A DNA stretch of 64,000 nt from Trichobilharzia regenti (taxonomy: Eukaryota > Platyhelminthes > Trematoda > Strigeidida > Schistosomatidae). The position numbers were made by a program, and so were the translations under genes. The notes beneath the pieces are model-generated. The model was not told where the DNA came from, searched no databases, and was given only the letters and a program-made list of their open reading frames with translations. The stretch covers positions 121,983,809-122,047,808 of the forward strand of contig OX235264.1 of assembly GCA_944472135.2 (NCBI GenBank), written 5' to 3'. This document shows, piece by piece, positions 12,000 to 23,364 of the stretch (positions are counted from its first letter, which is position 1; each line of letters starts with the position of its first letter).

Positions 12000-13815
12000 C
12001 TGCACTGAATAAAGACATTGGTGAAGAAGAGTGCTAGAAAAGACAAACTACAATTCTTCGACACACTGGCCGGCAACTGAAGCAAAACAGGCCTCAGGTA
12101 AAAGAGACATGAGGACATTATATCAGATAACCAAGTCTCTATCCATAAAGAGATCAACCCAGATGATGAAACCAATAAAAGATGCTCAAGGAAACCTGAT
12201 TACCAGGGAGGAGAAACAAATAAAACAATAGGTTGATCACTTTAAAGGGCTCTTGAATCGACCACCACTGCCAACTCGCCTAGAAATACCACACGGAAAT
12301 GCCAGTGGACACCACTCCTCCAACGAAAGAAGAAATCTTGAATGTGATCAAGCTCCTGAAGTTCAGCAGGACAAGACGGCATTCCTCCTGAAGCACTGAA
12401 GACGGCCGCAGAGATTACAACAGATGTTCTCACTTCATTACGACAAAACGTTTGGAAAGAAGGAAAGGTGCCTACTGATTGGAAGCAAGGCTGGCTACCT
12501 CGTCAAACTGTCAAAGAAGGGCGGATTACACCTCGCTCTTCAAGAACTGACGTGAAATAATGCTCTTGTCCACGCACATCAAGTAAAATGCTAAGTTGCA
12601 TCATCCTAGAAAGGATAAAGGACGCACTGGATACAGAACTCCGCCCAGAACAAGCTGGATTCAGGAAAGGCAAATCATGTGTTCATCTAATGGCAATTAC
12701 ACACATCGTCATCGAACAAAGCATAGAATGGTAGTCAATCCTCTACCTCAACTTCCTTCAACAACTTTGAAAAGTCTTTCGACAGACAGCGTAGACCGAG
12801 AAGTAGTTTGGAAGCTACTTCAAGACTACGGCGTACCTCAAGTCTCTGTCAACCTCATTTAACAGCTGTATGACAATGCCACACATTTCAAGTGATCCAC
12901 AACAGAAAACTCAACGAAGCATTCGAAGTGCATAAAGGAGTAAGATAAGCCTGACTGCCTATTATCACCTATAGCATCTTTAATTGTGGTGGACTGGATT
13001 ATGCGTCAGACTGTGAACAGTGAGCGAGGAGTCAGAAATACACTGGACGACAGATAAAAAGGAATCTAGAAGATCTGGATTGCGTGTGTGGGTGATTTAT
13101 GTATAATGTCACACAAACTCGAAGACTTTCAAGCGAAAACCACAGACTGGCAGTAAAGGTAGGCAGCGAAAAGACGACTGCAGGTGAACACAGAGAGATG
13201 GAGGCAGTGAAGATAACCAATCAACAGCAACAACAACCAGTATCAATCACCATCAGAGGAAAAGATTTAACAGAGGTGACCTCCTTCACTTATCTAGGAA
13301 GCATCGTTTCGGCCACAGATAGTCGGAATGGATGAAGGTTTCAAAACCAGTCAGAAATGGAAAGGCAAGATACGCTTTCATCCACCGGAAACCGGTTTTG
13401 AAATCTTCTGCGTTCCATCTCAGTATAAAGAACAACATTCAGATTTTCAACACCAATCTCAAGTCGGCCCTTCTATACGGGTCAAAAACTTGCAGTGTGT
13501 GTCACGAAAAGGATTTCCAACGGCTTGCTGAAGACTTTCATCAACAGCTGTCTCATTCGCTGGCTGATCGTACCATACTGAAGATCAAATGGCTGGCCAG
13601 AAAGAATAAGCAACCAGAAACTATGGGAACAAACCAACAGGCGAGAATCGATCGGTGAACAAATATGTGAGAGAAAATGGAGTTCGATGGATAAGGGACA
13701 CGTTGAGGAGGCCGTCGAATGACATAGCGCGTCAAGCCTTCGCTCGAGTGGAATCCCGATGGGAGCTGACGAGTGCGGCCACTTGCTGCCCTACTACAAC
13801 AACTACTAGTAATAA
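12000..13815 (+). pseudogene. Decayed LINE (family 1)
   Basis: Pieces in three frames follow LINE order. There is an upstream region (LITREEKQIKQ, 12031-12231), RT blocks in broken frames (about 12480-12850) and EVTSFTYLGSIVSATDSRNG (13255-13335). The C-terminal region near 13660-13760 has REN, RWIRDTLRRPSNDIARQA and ESRWE. The tail ends in CTACTACAACAACTACTAGT. Many stops and shifts. Confidence 0.75.
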
Positions 13816-13893
13816 TAATCATCTATTTTGCCTAGAATAGAGAAACACACGTGTTTCATTTCTGTTTATGTGTGTGTGTGTGTTATTATCTTT

Positions 13894-14129
13894 TTTCCTT
13901 CACGTTCCCAGTGGAACATAGGGCCCCAAGCTAGTAGTGGCTTAAAGTTTCTGTAGCAGTGTCTATTTTTACAGGATGGGGTTGATAGCCCCATGCCCCC
14001 AACCTTTCCTCTTTACCAGCATTATTTCTGGCTTAGTGAGGTAAAGGAGTGCGTTTGTGGCTGGGTGATCGAACTCCGAACTGTGTGCATGGTCGGCGAG
14101 TGTCCTAACTGCTGTGCCACCGACGCTAC
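13894..14129 (-). mobile_element. tRNA-derived SINE, type ii
   Basis: On the minus strand a tRNA-like head (GCGTCGGTGGCACAGCAG, then GGAGTTCGATCACC as the B box) is followed by a body with CCTTTACCTCACTAAGCC and a tail ending in GTTCCACTGGGAACGTGAAGG. Its 5' end directly abuts a U6 snRNA copy. Confidence 0.8.
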
Positions 14130-14233
14130 AAAAATATGGAACGCTTCACGATTTTGCATGTCACTCTTGTGCAGGGGCCATGCTAATCTTCTTTGTATCG
14201 TTTCAATTTTAGTGTATATGTACCGAGAGTGCG
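14130..14233 (-). ncRNA. U6 snRNA copy (probable pseudogene) fused to a SINE
   Basis: The minus strand reads ACATATACACTAAAATTG, GAAACGATACAAAGAAGA, TTAGCATGGCCCCTG and GTGAAGCGTTCCATATTTTT, which is U6 snRNA almost end to end. The AGC triad is kept. The ACAGAGA box reads ACAAAGA, the 5' stem is shortened and the sequence after the T run goes straight into the SINE head. U6 is the catalytic core RNA of the spliceosome and is made by RNA polymerase III. The changes in key bases and the SINE fusion argue for a retrocopy made by template switching, not an active gene. Confidence 0.85.
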
Positions 14234-14239
14234 TATGTG

Positions 14240-14335
14240 AAACTGACTGACGAACTACTACTTTCTACAGAGAAGTGTAGCAGTTCGAGTTGCCACTCTA
14301 TATCCTTGTAGCACGCGAAGCAACAGAAGAGACCC
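14240..14335 (-). mobile_element. LINE family 2 tail fragment
   Basis: Inverse of the 3' tail seen in other copies (CACTCTATATCCTTGTAGCACGC; compare 36120-36150). It joins PLE family B at 14336, a junction also found inverted at 30600-30705. Confidence 0.55.
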
Positions 14336-14840
14336 GGTGGACCCAATGAGGTAAAATAATATAATTTAGAAAATACCCTGCAGTGACTGTGCGGTCAGCT
14401 GTATAGGTCAAACTAGTAGATCAGGAGTAGTGAGATTGCCTGTGAGAACATAAGAATATTAGCTAAGGTCAGAATGGTTGACTCCATTCGCGAAGATAAG
14501 TAATTTAGAAAAAAGCTCAGCACTACACTGTACTGCATGCATTGACACACAAAACCACACAGTAGGGTGGAACAGAGTCAAAATTCTAAAAAGTAATCTA
14601 GGTAGGTAGAAAGAGAGAGATTGATTACTGAATCCTGCCCGGTTTATCCAGTCCACACCCAACACAACACACGCAACAGAAATGACTCAATGCAAATACC
14701 AGAGATATGCATGGAAGATATTATTACCACCAGTCAGTCAGTTAGTCAAATCAGAGGAGGATAATAAATAATCTTAAAATTCTATTTCAATTCGATTCAC
14801 GTACATTATAACATTCTAACAAGTTACTTATTTATTTTGA
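14336..14840 (+). mobile_element. PLE family B endonuclease fragment and 3' region
   Basis: The plus strand encodes a decayed GIY-YIG start (KIPCSDCAVSCIGQTSRSGVV, one internal stop before it) and then the noncoding end with ATGACTCAATGCAAATACC. Stops in the frame show it is dead. Confidence 0.7.
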
Positions 14841-15210
14841 CTATAAAAACACTCGTCTTATTTCCCCTCTGATTGTATTTGACTGATAACACTCATATTA
14901 TTATTATTTCTGAATGTACATTATCCTATATCGGTTGATTTTTATTCAAATGTTTAATCATCAATTCCACACATGTATATAAATGAAGGAAAAGCGCTGT
15001 GTAAGTGAGTGACTTGATATAATTATGAGTGTGAAAATAAATAAGTAACGTGTTAGAGTGTTATGATGTACGTGAATTGAAATAGAATACAATTTCAGAT
15101 TATTTATAATCGCCCTCTGATTCGGGTGACTGACTGGTGGTAATAATATCTTCCATGCATATCTCTGGTATTTGCATTGAGTCATTTCTGTTGCATGTGT
15201 TGTGTTCGAG
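14680..15210. repeat. Inverted pair of PLE family B ends
   Basis: The segment 14680-14830 and the segment 15050-15210 are near reverse complements (ATGACTCAATGCAAATACC against GGTATTTGCATTGAGTCAT). About 220 bp of the same PLE region lies between them, forming a potential fold-back. Confidence 0.75.
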
Positions 15211-15327
15211 TTCTAGGTAAACAGGGGAAATCAATCGACGAAGTCGTGAAGTTACAAAGACTGTGATTGTTAGGACATGTGTTACGTATGCCAAGCCATC
15301 GCCTCCCTCGACGAGCTATGTTAGCGG

Positions 15328-15541
15328 TGATATGTATCCATTTATATATATATGTGTGTGTATGTTGGTCTCTCTTTCTGTTTGCTCGTTTAGTCTGTGA
15401 CCATTTCACTGGTATGAACTTGTCTCCTTTAACAATGTATATTCCCCTTATATTATATATAATATGAGTGTTTGTTGACAGTCCGTTGCTTGGTGACATA
15501 TATCCATATATGGTGGTTGTTGACATGTCTGCTATATTTTG

Positions 15542-15625
<84 letters not shown>

Positions 15626-15819
15626 CGTTCTCACAATTTGTGTGACTGACTTACACTTACTTACACATTTTGGTGTGATACCACTTTTGCTTGTCCTTGT
15701 GTTTGGAAAATAGAAGAATCATCGCAAACCTAGTGGTCTTCTGATTTCCGCCTTCTTGCGTCAGGACTATTAGTTTCTCGACCAGTCCATAACAATAATT
15801 TAGCGACGAGTACATAACA
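15328..15819. mobile_element. Solo LTR, family 1, in LINE
   Basis: TGATATGTATCC to GTACATAACA, flanked by the 5-bp direct repeat AGCGG (15323-15327, 15820-15824). Removing it joins the LINE reading frame around ATGTTAGCGG. A long TA run lies inside it. Confidence 0.9.
15541..15623. repeat. (TA)n microsatellite inside the LTR
   Basis: About 40 TA units. The open frame across it is meaningless. Confidence 0.95.
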
Positions 15820-16394
15820 AGCGGATATAAGGTCAGGCTGGAAAAAAGCTAGCGGCGGTCAAACAAAAACTTGGCCTCACCAGTCAATGAAATCCACAAC
15901 AGTTGGTCTAAGCCACGTAGGAAGGTGTAGACTTCCAGGCTGGGGTCCTCGGGACGGTAAAAACAAATGGTTGGAAACAATTGGTGACATGGCTCAAAAT
16001 CGTTCTCAGTGGCTATCGCAGATGCATCCACTCCCTGTGACTTATGATTTCCAATGAAACTGTTTTGTTCTTCGTTATTACTATTCCTTTGTCTCACACC
16101 TCTGCTCACTGTCTCTATTATGCTTTTCTTGTACTTTCTTCTCTTGCTTCGCGTGCTACATGGAGTGTGGCGACTTGAACTTCCGCACATTTGTGCAAAG
16201 TTCTATGTCGAAAACAGACAGACAGACAGATGTGTTGTGTTGGGTGTAGATTCGATAAACCAGGCAGGACTCAGTAACCAGGTCTCTGTATACAAAAGGA
16301 GATGGTCGTCAGTTTGAATCTACCATGGTAATACGTTTTACTTATTATTCTACCTCATTATTATTATTATTATTATTCTTGATTCATTTAAAAC

Positions 16395-16573
16395 TTCGAA
16401 CAACACATTTAAGCGAACAATATTGTGCTTTCAATTGGATCTCATTAGGCTTAACTCTAATACACCTACATAAGTTTACAAATACAAATTCAAATATAAA
16501 CCAGCCATAGTGTTTTGCCTATAGGAAAATACGATGGAGAATATAAATTGTGGAATATATCATAATAGTAGTA

Positions 16574-16606
<33 letters not shown>

Positions 16607-17296
16607 GTCTTATTAATAATAAGGATGAAAAAGTGAAGCAGTCTGTGATAATACGAACAATGAAAAAACAGCATGATTAAACAAACAAATGTTCAGATAG
16701 AAGTAGTCGATAAAGGCTAGTAAAAACAAATGAACCGATTCAGTAATGTTAGATTGTAAGCGAAGGAAATAAAACACGTTTTTTAACGAAGATGTGATAA
16801 GATTAAGCGATTAAGATAAGAAAGGGGTTGAAAATGTAATTAAGGGGTAGTGTAGAAGTCTTTAGTTGGTTATGTCTTATTAGGCCAAGGGAGGGATAAT
16901 GACTGTACGGACTCCTTTTTAGGGGCCTAATAGTTCGAGTGCCTATCGCCTGCCTCAGCTTTGTGCAGTAGACGAATACAAAGTCTATCGGAAAGATTCG
17001 GTGGGATACAATGAATTACTTTGAAGGCTTTCGTTTTCTCGACTACAAGACCACTATCAATTAAATGTGATAGAATTGAGCTATGGATTGTTTTTGTCTG
17101 ACCTTCACCAAACCACGATGGGAGATGTTCAGTAGTACATTTGGCTAAGCTGTCTAGTAGTACGTCCAACATAACTGTCACCGCAGGTGCAGTTGAGTTG
17201 ATAAATGCACACAGATGTGACAAAACTATCAAGCTGTCTATCCTTCGTTTGCGTCCCAGTCATTCGTTGGCTAGAGGATGACAAACATAGGCGTGC
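16395..17296 (-). mobile_element. PLE endonuclease fragment present only in the left arm
   Basis: The minus-strand frame 17232-16927 has LAKCTTEHLPSWFGEGQ, LSHLIDSG and FKVIHCIPPNLSDRL, the C-terminal half of a PLE GIY-YIG domain. Noncoding AT-rich sequence with an AAT microsatellite (16578-16606) follows. The right arm goes directly from one flank to the other, so this is an insertion here or a deletion there. Confidence 0.65.
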
Positions 17297-17699
17297 TATC
17301 CTTTATCAGTAGGATTATCTTAACTCACTTCAACACTATTATTATTCTTATTGTAACTATTACTATTGATATTAGTCTGTTTGCAATTCTCGTTATATTC
17401 TCTAATAAACAGTTGTTTATCTAAGCGATGCAATTGAAGCGTAATGCATTTAATCTTAATTCTGATCTCTCATACTCTCTCTCACCTTATCTATTAAAAC
17501 ATGACCTGGAAAACATTCGCACTTGTCTGTCTGCACGACTAATCCAATGTAATTCATTCATTTATCAGTCCTACATCTCCCAATATATTTGCAATTGTAT
17601 ATATATCCGTGTATGTAGAGTATTCAACTGACGAGTCCTACCGATTTCAATGAATTCATTAAATTCCTGCTTTATTAACAACTACCTTTGTTGCTTGTT

Positions 17700-17853
17700 T
17701 TAAATTCGTATCGGGAAATAAATGTTTTCAAGAGTTTTATTGGATGGTATGACATATCACGCAAAGAGTGAATGCATCTGCACCAGCCATTACCCCGAGA
17801 ACGAGGATTTCCAGCCATATCACCAATTGTCTCCAAACATCATTTGGTTCTTA
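17700..17853 (-). pseudogene. LINE family 2 tail, distal part, left arm
   Basis: The minus strand carries the block around GACAATTGGTGATATGGCTGG of LINE family 2. It continues on the other side of Merlin at 18953. The TSD copy GGTTCTTA occupies 17846-17853. Confidence 0.7.
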
Positions 17854-18952
17854 GGTGACTGTAAACTTATAGCAGCTCAAATCGAAACTACCTAGCGAAC
17901 GGATAAATGACCTTGAACAACCAATCAGGTGACTGTGTATTGTACAGGCGTGCTTATGAATGCTGTACACCTTTTTGAGTTGCAAACGCACTCCAGATCT
18001 TGTTTTTGATATAACTGTTTTGGGAACAGACTGATAAAAAGGTGGAAATAGTGTGAATGTGAAGGTGTCATGTATTATTTACAAAGATTTACTAGGTGTG
18101 TTTACAGGTGCGATAAGTGCCGAACCAGTTCGAGAAGGCATGCCGTTCTTTTTTCAGTTTACTGATTCCGTAGGTACTTTTTTCGCCAATTCTAACGAAA
18201 ATTTTAATGATGTGTCATAACTGGGTGTTTAAAAGATCAATAACAGCAATACCTTACGAATCAGAAAATTCAGAAGTATCTTCACTGCAATGGTACCAGT
18301 ACTGCAGACACATAACATCATGGAAAATGAACAGGGTGACTCAAGTACTTGGTGGAGTTGGCGTCATTCTCCACGTAGATGAGACGGTGTTGATTTAAAG
18401 GAAATATAATCGAGGGAGATTGAGTGCAAATCACCATCGGGTGTTGGGGATATATGGCACCACCGTCCACAAACCATACATTGAGGCGATCCCTAATCGC
18501 CAGTGCTAATGTCTTATTGCCTATTATCCAACGCTTAGTGCTGCCTGGAGTAGTTATAGTCAACTATCAATCCTGGGCTATACTCACCACATCGTCAATT
18601 ATATACAAATGATTTCATCAACCTTTTCGATGGAACTCACATTAATTCCATCGAAGAATTTCGGAGCCACCTCAGAAAACCGGATCAGATCTGTGAATGG
18701 ATCAAGAAATGCAATGATATACAGTTATCTCGATGAGTTTATGTACACGGCTTGGTTTAATATAACTACGAAGACTCGTATGAAAAATTGTGAGGATTTG
18801 TTTAGACCATTGAATTACTTTTATATAAACGTTTTATTCAAATTATGTGCCGTTTCTATAGAGGCATCTGCTTGGTGAGGGTTGTCGTTGTCAAGGTTAT
18901 TTATCTGTTCGCTAGGTAGTTTTGGTTTGGGCTGTTGTAGTTTACAGTCACC
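17854..18952 (+). mobile_element. Merlin DNA transposon, left-arm copy
   Basis: The element is 1099 bp, starting GGTGACTGTAAAC and ending GTTTACAGTCACC, with inverted ends extending over about 60 bp (CTACCTAGCGAACGGATAAA). It is flanked by the 8-bp direct repeat GGTTCTTA, the target size of Merlin/IS1016-type elements. The coding part is transposase of the ISXO2/Merlin DDE class: VDETVLI, then GRLSAN, then [17 protein letters not shown] and [11 protein letters not shown]. Stops (for example TAA right after VDETVLI) and frame changes mean it is inactive. Confidence 0.88.
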
Positions 18953-19235
18953 GGTTCTTACCATCCTGAGGAACCCAATCTGTCGTCAGCCAAGCCAGTC
19001 TACACCTTCCTATGTGGCTGGCTGGCTTAAACTGACTGTTATGGATATGATTGACTGATGAAGCCATATTTTGATTTGACCACCATGTACTAATTCTTTC
19101 TACAACTTGATTGATCCTATGTCAGCGGTTAATATTGCCCGCGTCGAGGAAATCTGTCGATGGCTAGAAATGCGTAATGCATGTCCTAACCATCTCAATC
19201 CCTGTCACTTCACATTAATATATGCGTAAAGCTTG
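18953..19235 (-). pseudogene. LINE family 2 fragment, left arm
   Basis: The minus strand reads from the LINE block around GGGTTCCTCAGGATGGTAAG back to the CGACGCGGGCAATATT region. It is the other half of the LINE split by Merlin. Reading frames are broken. Confidence 0.7.
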
Positions 19236-19239
19236 GGAA

Positions 19240-19975
19240 ATGTGGTAGTAAGTAATTCCATATTAGTCTGTTTATTAGGTGCACCACACAGTCACAGAAA
19301 CAGTATTATTTACTGGGTGACGGGGTTTCGAACACAATTTATTGTTCATAATCATATCATCAATTGTAATCACACGACTTCGAAACTTGAGTTTCATAGT
19401 TTTCTCCTGTTTGTCATAGGGTTAGTAGAATTTTCCAGATATCCTACTGGACGGGTGTTGAATAATTCCTATTACACGCGTTCTTCCTCAGTTGATTCGA
19501 TAAACAAAGCTTCTGTTACCAATCTCTCCCTTCATTCATCCTGTGACATTAGATTCTAAAACTGTCATCCTATCCCATCCATCTTATTGTATGGCTGTGT
19601 TGTGTGTAGTTGCATGTAGTGCTTGCTATAGCTGATCTATTCTCTAAATTTCTTATCTTATTCAGGTCAACTAATCTAAATTTTTCTGCTAACTTTTTAT
19701 GCTCGGCTAGTCTGACTGCCCCTGTTTTACTACTTTAACCTATATATTTGACCCGTCAATCATTCGAGCGGGATATTGGATAAACTAAATTGTTTTGTTT
19801 TAAAGGCTCCACTGTCAGGATTGATCCTTTAACCGACAAAGCTTGTTTCTAATTGAGTTTGTAGGTGGTTTGAATGCCAGTCACTTTTATTCCTAACAAA
19901 ATTGTTAACAATTCTGCGTAAGGTGGTGATTTCCGAGGTTCCTTCCCTGTATGAAATTATTATTGATGATTTATA
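19240..19975 (-). mobile_element. PLE family B end, left arm
   Basis: Contains the arm sequence TTCATAATCATATCATC and the endonuclease-tail region (CTAGTCTGACTGCC). Near reverse complement of 25490-25975. Confidence 0.7.
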
Positions 19976-19981
19976 TTCCCT

Positions 19982-20276
19982 TGTGGTGAGAGCAGGCCGT
20001 GAGAAAATATGAGCAAGGCTGATTCAACAACCAATCACAGCAAAGTTAACGTGGCAAAATATGATTCGCAGATAGAGAACTCTATTTGTCGAGGAATCCC
20101 GAAACAACCAATCAGAAGCCTGCGTTTGTCTGCCTAACTTCTGATAAACAACCAATCAGATAACTGCGCTTGTCTACTTGCATAAGCTATAATAATGTAC
20201 GTGAAATATGTATAAATACGTGTTGATTTTCATAATAAAACGATCTGTTGCCTGGGCCTTGTCTTCTGTTGTTACA
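19982..20276 (+). mobile_element. Solo LTR, family 2
   Basis: TGTGGTGAGAGC to GTTGTTACA, flanked by the 4-bp direct repeat CCCT (19978-19981 and 20277-20280). A TATAAATA box and an AATAAA signal near the 3' end fit LTR promoter and polyadenylation functions in plus orientation. Confidence 0.85.
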
Positions 20277-20339
20277 CCCTATTGTTGGTGTTGTCTTGCG
20301 CACATTTGGCTTGCATATAGCCATTAATATTACTAATAT

Positions 20340-20905
20340 TATCATCACTATCTCTTCACTATTTATTTTATTTTACACTTCCCTACATACTTTCTGACTA
20401 AGTTATCAGGGTAATTGTAGAGTTTCAAAGCTTCTCCTATATGTTTCACTTCCTGTCTTAGATTTTCCTTGGCACTACTTAGTTTTTATGCTCTATTACT
20501 TAAACATTTTACTAATCCTATTTTCACTTACATAGTAGGATGGTATGACCTGAAGTCCAAATATCTGTTTAAATGTGTGGGTTTCCTGTAAACACCAGTG
20601 TGTGTTTAACTTCCCATCTCATCTCCTTTTACACTACAGTCTAACATAGAAAGTTCCCCTTCCTGACTTCCCAATTCATCACAAGTGAATTGAATTGCCC
20701 CCGCCTTTGAGTTGATGTTTTCGAAAAACTTATTTATGTCCCGTGTTCTAAGTACAGTGAATGTGTCATCTACATATCTCTACATACCATACATTTGGGG
20801 TGGGATTGAACGTTTTTCAATCGCTATGTTTTCTCACCTTTCCATGAATATATCTACCACAAGAGGGGATAGAAATGATTCAACACCTGTCCACGAGGAC
20901 ATCTG
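20340..20905 (-). pseudogene. PLE reverse transcriptase fragment with YVDD
   Basis: The minus strand has VVDIFMER, the catalytic RYVDDTFTV near 20780-20755, GAIQFTCDELG, VYRKPTHLNRYLDF and KHIGEALKLYNYP. These are palm and C-terminal RT blocks of a PLE different from family A. Stops occur between blocks. A PLE terminal arm follows at 20890-21060. Confidence 0.75.
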
Positions 20906-21060
20906 AAAAATTCTACTACCCCTACGTCGACAAATAGGAGAGAACAAAGAAAACTATTAAACGGAAGTTTCAAAGTCGTGTGATTATCATTGATGATATG
21001 ATTATGAACAATAAATAAATTGTGTTCGAAACTTAGTCATTCATTAAATAATACTGTTTC
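20890..21060. mobile_element. PLE terminal arm
   Basis: Shares GATGATATGATTATGAACA and GTCGTGTGATTAT with the arms at 25860-25975 and 40855-41100. Confidence 0.65.
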
Positions 21061-21063
21061 CCC

Positions 21064-21440
21064 GGCCGATAACTGCTATCTTGTCGTGGTGGTCGGGCTT
21101 GAACAGCGTAATGAGCCAACATGCTAAACTGACTGGAACTCTGTGCCTGCAGGTCCTACAATGTCAGGAAGGTTGTTTGGATAGCAGTTAAACTACAAGC
21201 AATTACCATAGGGTACATGGGCTCCAGCATCCAATCAGATCAAATGGCGTATGAACCCATATGGGTCACCGGAAACCATGGGAGTCCAGCTCCTGACGCT
21301 GCTCCGCTGCCTTGCGGATTAGACTCCAAGTCAAAGGCTCGGGGGTGGTCCCTCAATAAAACCACCTGCTTTGGTCTAGGCGCCCAGGCAGTATCTCAGC
21401 CCTCACACAATGAATTGAATGAAGCAACAAACAATCAATG
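21064..21440 (+). other. GC-richer repeat-like segment, unassigned
   Basis: Clearly richer in G and C than its surroundings (GCGGATTAGACTCCAAGTC, GGCGCCCAGGCAGTATCTC). It may be the 5' noncoding part of a retroelement. No coding domain seen in the 74-aa frame. Confidence 0.35.
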
Positions 21441-22164
21441 AAACTTATCGCGTGCTATTACACGTGTTGCAATTTCCTTCTTTCTTCCCTTCCCGAATAC
21501 TGTTTGAACTTGTTAAGCATGACTGTTTTCCTTCCAGATAAAGTTCTTTATCCGTTCTCTACTTATATATTTTTTTCTCTTCTTTCTTTTTTTCTTTTGA
21601 TCTATGTTGTTTTATTATTATTGTGTGGCGCATCCTTCTTGGTGCCATATTGTACCAAGTTTTTATGCGTTTAAATAAATAAATAATAGTGTTTCAGTGA
21701 CTGTCTTATATCTAATAAACAAACTAATATGGAAAAATAAAATGGATTTGTGTTATTCTACACCAATGTTTGTTACACTTTTTCTGCTCAAATTTGTATT
21801 ATATTCACCTATGCACCCGCAGAAGTTCTTGTCAAGATCCACCTCAATCCATCTATCTAACACTGAATAGCATCATCTCAAAGTGAATTTTATGAGAATT
21901 ATGACATGCCTACTTAAATTTACCCATTCAGTAGTTAAATGTTTATCGGCAAAAAAACAAGCTAACAAACAACACGAGCACCATAAAGTTGAATAACCCC
22001 TTCAACTTGGGCAACAAAATACACACACACACACACACACGCAAAAGAAGAAATGTTTGCATGAGAAAAATGAAAAATATTATTTTTCAATAAATAAATA
22101 AACAAATAAATCAATAAATGAATGAGTATATCTGTGAACAAGTTGATAATAAATAATTATATGT

Positions 22165-22205
<41 letters not shown>

Positions 22206-23153
22206 CATAAGTAATAGTAAGTATAAAGATGGTTCAATTGAGTGTAGTTCAGTTCAATTCTTCCATATTGTATTCTACTATTACTAAACAATGAAGAATG
22301 CTCAGAAAGGACATGAGTGGTACTACTGGAGTCTGAAGAGTAAAACTCAAAGTTAACAAGATTCGGTATTACACACTGGTAATAATTGTAATAATAATAT
22401 AGCTGCTGTTATTGTGACGTCATCAAAAAAGAAGAAACGCACAAACATAAAGAATAAAAAAGAACAAAGAATTTCTTCTATTATAAAACTAATTACAAAC
22501 AAAAGCAAGAATATGAAGAACTCAAAGTGCGATAACAACAACAACAACAGCAACAAACGGGGGAATCCTTACCGTCTTACATCGCCGCCTTTTTATCATA
22601 CCTTTCCATTCATTCATATTCTGATATTTTCGAGATGCTTCGATCCATCTACAATAATACATACACCATACTCATCTTGAATTATTATTCTAAAATTATT
22701 TCTCTAATGAACTAAATTATAATAAAATTGTGAGAATAAAATGAGTAACTTTCATTATTCCTTGTTGTGCGGACGACGTATCGTTGCTGTTATTGCCTGT
22801 TATTCAAATTTCGATATTATCTAATTGAATTGATTTAAACAAAGGATAAATATATGTAGATGTATGTTCAATGTACAATTGAAACGCTGTGACGCACACA
22901 CGCACATGCGTGGGCGGATGGGCAGAGGTGGGCGCGTACGAAACAAAACAACCAATAGAAAGTTAGAATCATGGAATACTGCATAATATACATAAATATA
23001 CGCTCAAAAATAAAACAGCTAAATAAACTACTTATAATCCGAAAAATTAGAAAGACAAATAAATAAATCAATAAACACACCCACACCCGCACAGAAACAA
23101 ACAAACATGAATATATGCACAAACACAAAAATAAGTGTATGTATGTGTGCGTT
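21441..23153. other. Gene-free AT-rich sequence downstream of the host gene
   Basis: Simple repeats are (AC)n at 22021-22041, (TA)n at 22167-22204 and CAACAA tracts near 22540. Open frames on both strands are low-complexity (Leu/Phe or Lys/Asn) and look like chance. Confidence 0.5.
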
Positions 23154-23159
23154 TTTATT
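23154..23159 (-). terminator. Candidate polyadenylation signal of the GTPBP2-like gene
   Basis: AATAAA on the minus strand about 206 bp past the stop codon. It is the nearest clear canonical hexamer I noted downstream. AT-rich sequence makes chance hexamers common, so this is only a candidate. Confidence 0.35.
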
Positions 23160-23364
23160 GTTATATATAATATATACACTACACAAGAGGAAGCCATAAG
23201 ACGATGAAGACGAAACTAGACATTTCAGAAATAGTGTGTATCACTACATGCTGAATATTTTCAATAGGACAAAAGAATTCAATGAACAAATTGATTGTAT
23301 AACTGAATATTTAGACAACTAAATCACATACACACACACAGAACGAATAAATAAACCACCATGG

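Larger units (their letters stand above)
15211..16250 (+). pseudogene. LINE family 2 C-terminal end and tail, split by a solo LTR
   Basis: The plus strand reads [19 protein letters not shown] up to 15322, then after the [36 protein letters not shown] and DMAQNRSQW, ending in the noncoding tail with a CAGA repeat near 16215-16232. This is the zinc-knuckle-like C-terminal end typical of the LINE proteins here. An internal stop precedes the first block. Confidence 0.8.
16270..19740. repeat. Left arm of a large inverted repeat
   Basis: Reverse-complement match to 25560-28090. Shared content includes ACCATGGTAATACG-type sequence at the outer end, AAGCGATGCAATTGAAGCG, the Merlin element, the LINE pieces on both sides of it and the PLE B end. 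This arm carries an extra PLE piece of about 900 bp (16395-17296) that the other arm lacks. Confidence 0.85.

Noticed and set aside
15468..15713. 81-aa open frame with long Tyr/Ile repeat
   Set aside because: It is the (TA)n microsatellite inside a solo LTR.
22353..22680. Overlapping frames of 67 aa (minus) and 88 aa (plus) with Leu or Lys/Asn runs
   Set aside because: Both arise from simple repeats and oppose each other.
22868..23197. 109-aa minus-strand frame rich in Phe, Leu and Cys
   Set aside because: Low-complexity AT/CA-rich sequence 3' of the host gene with no domain; likely chance.
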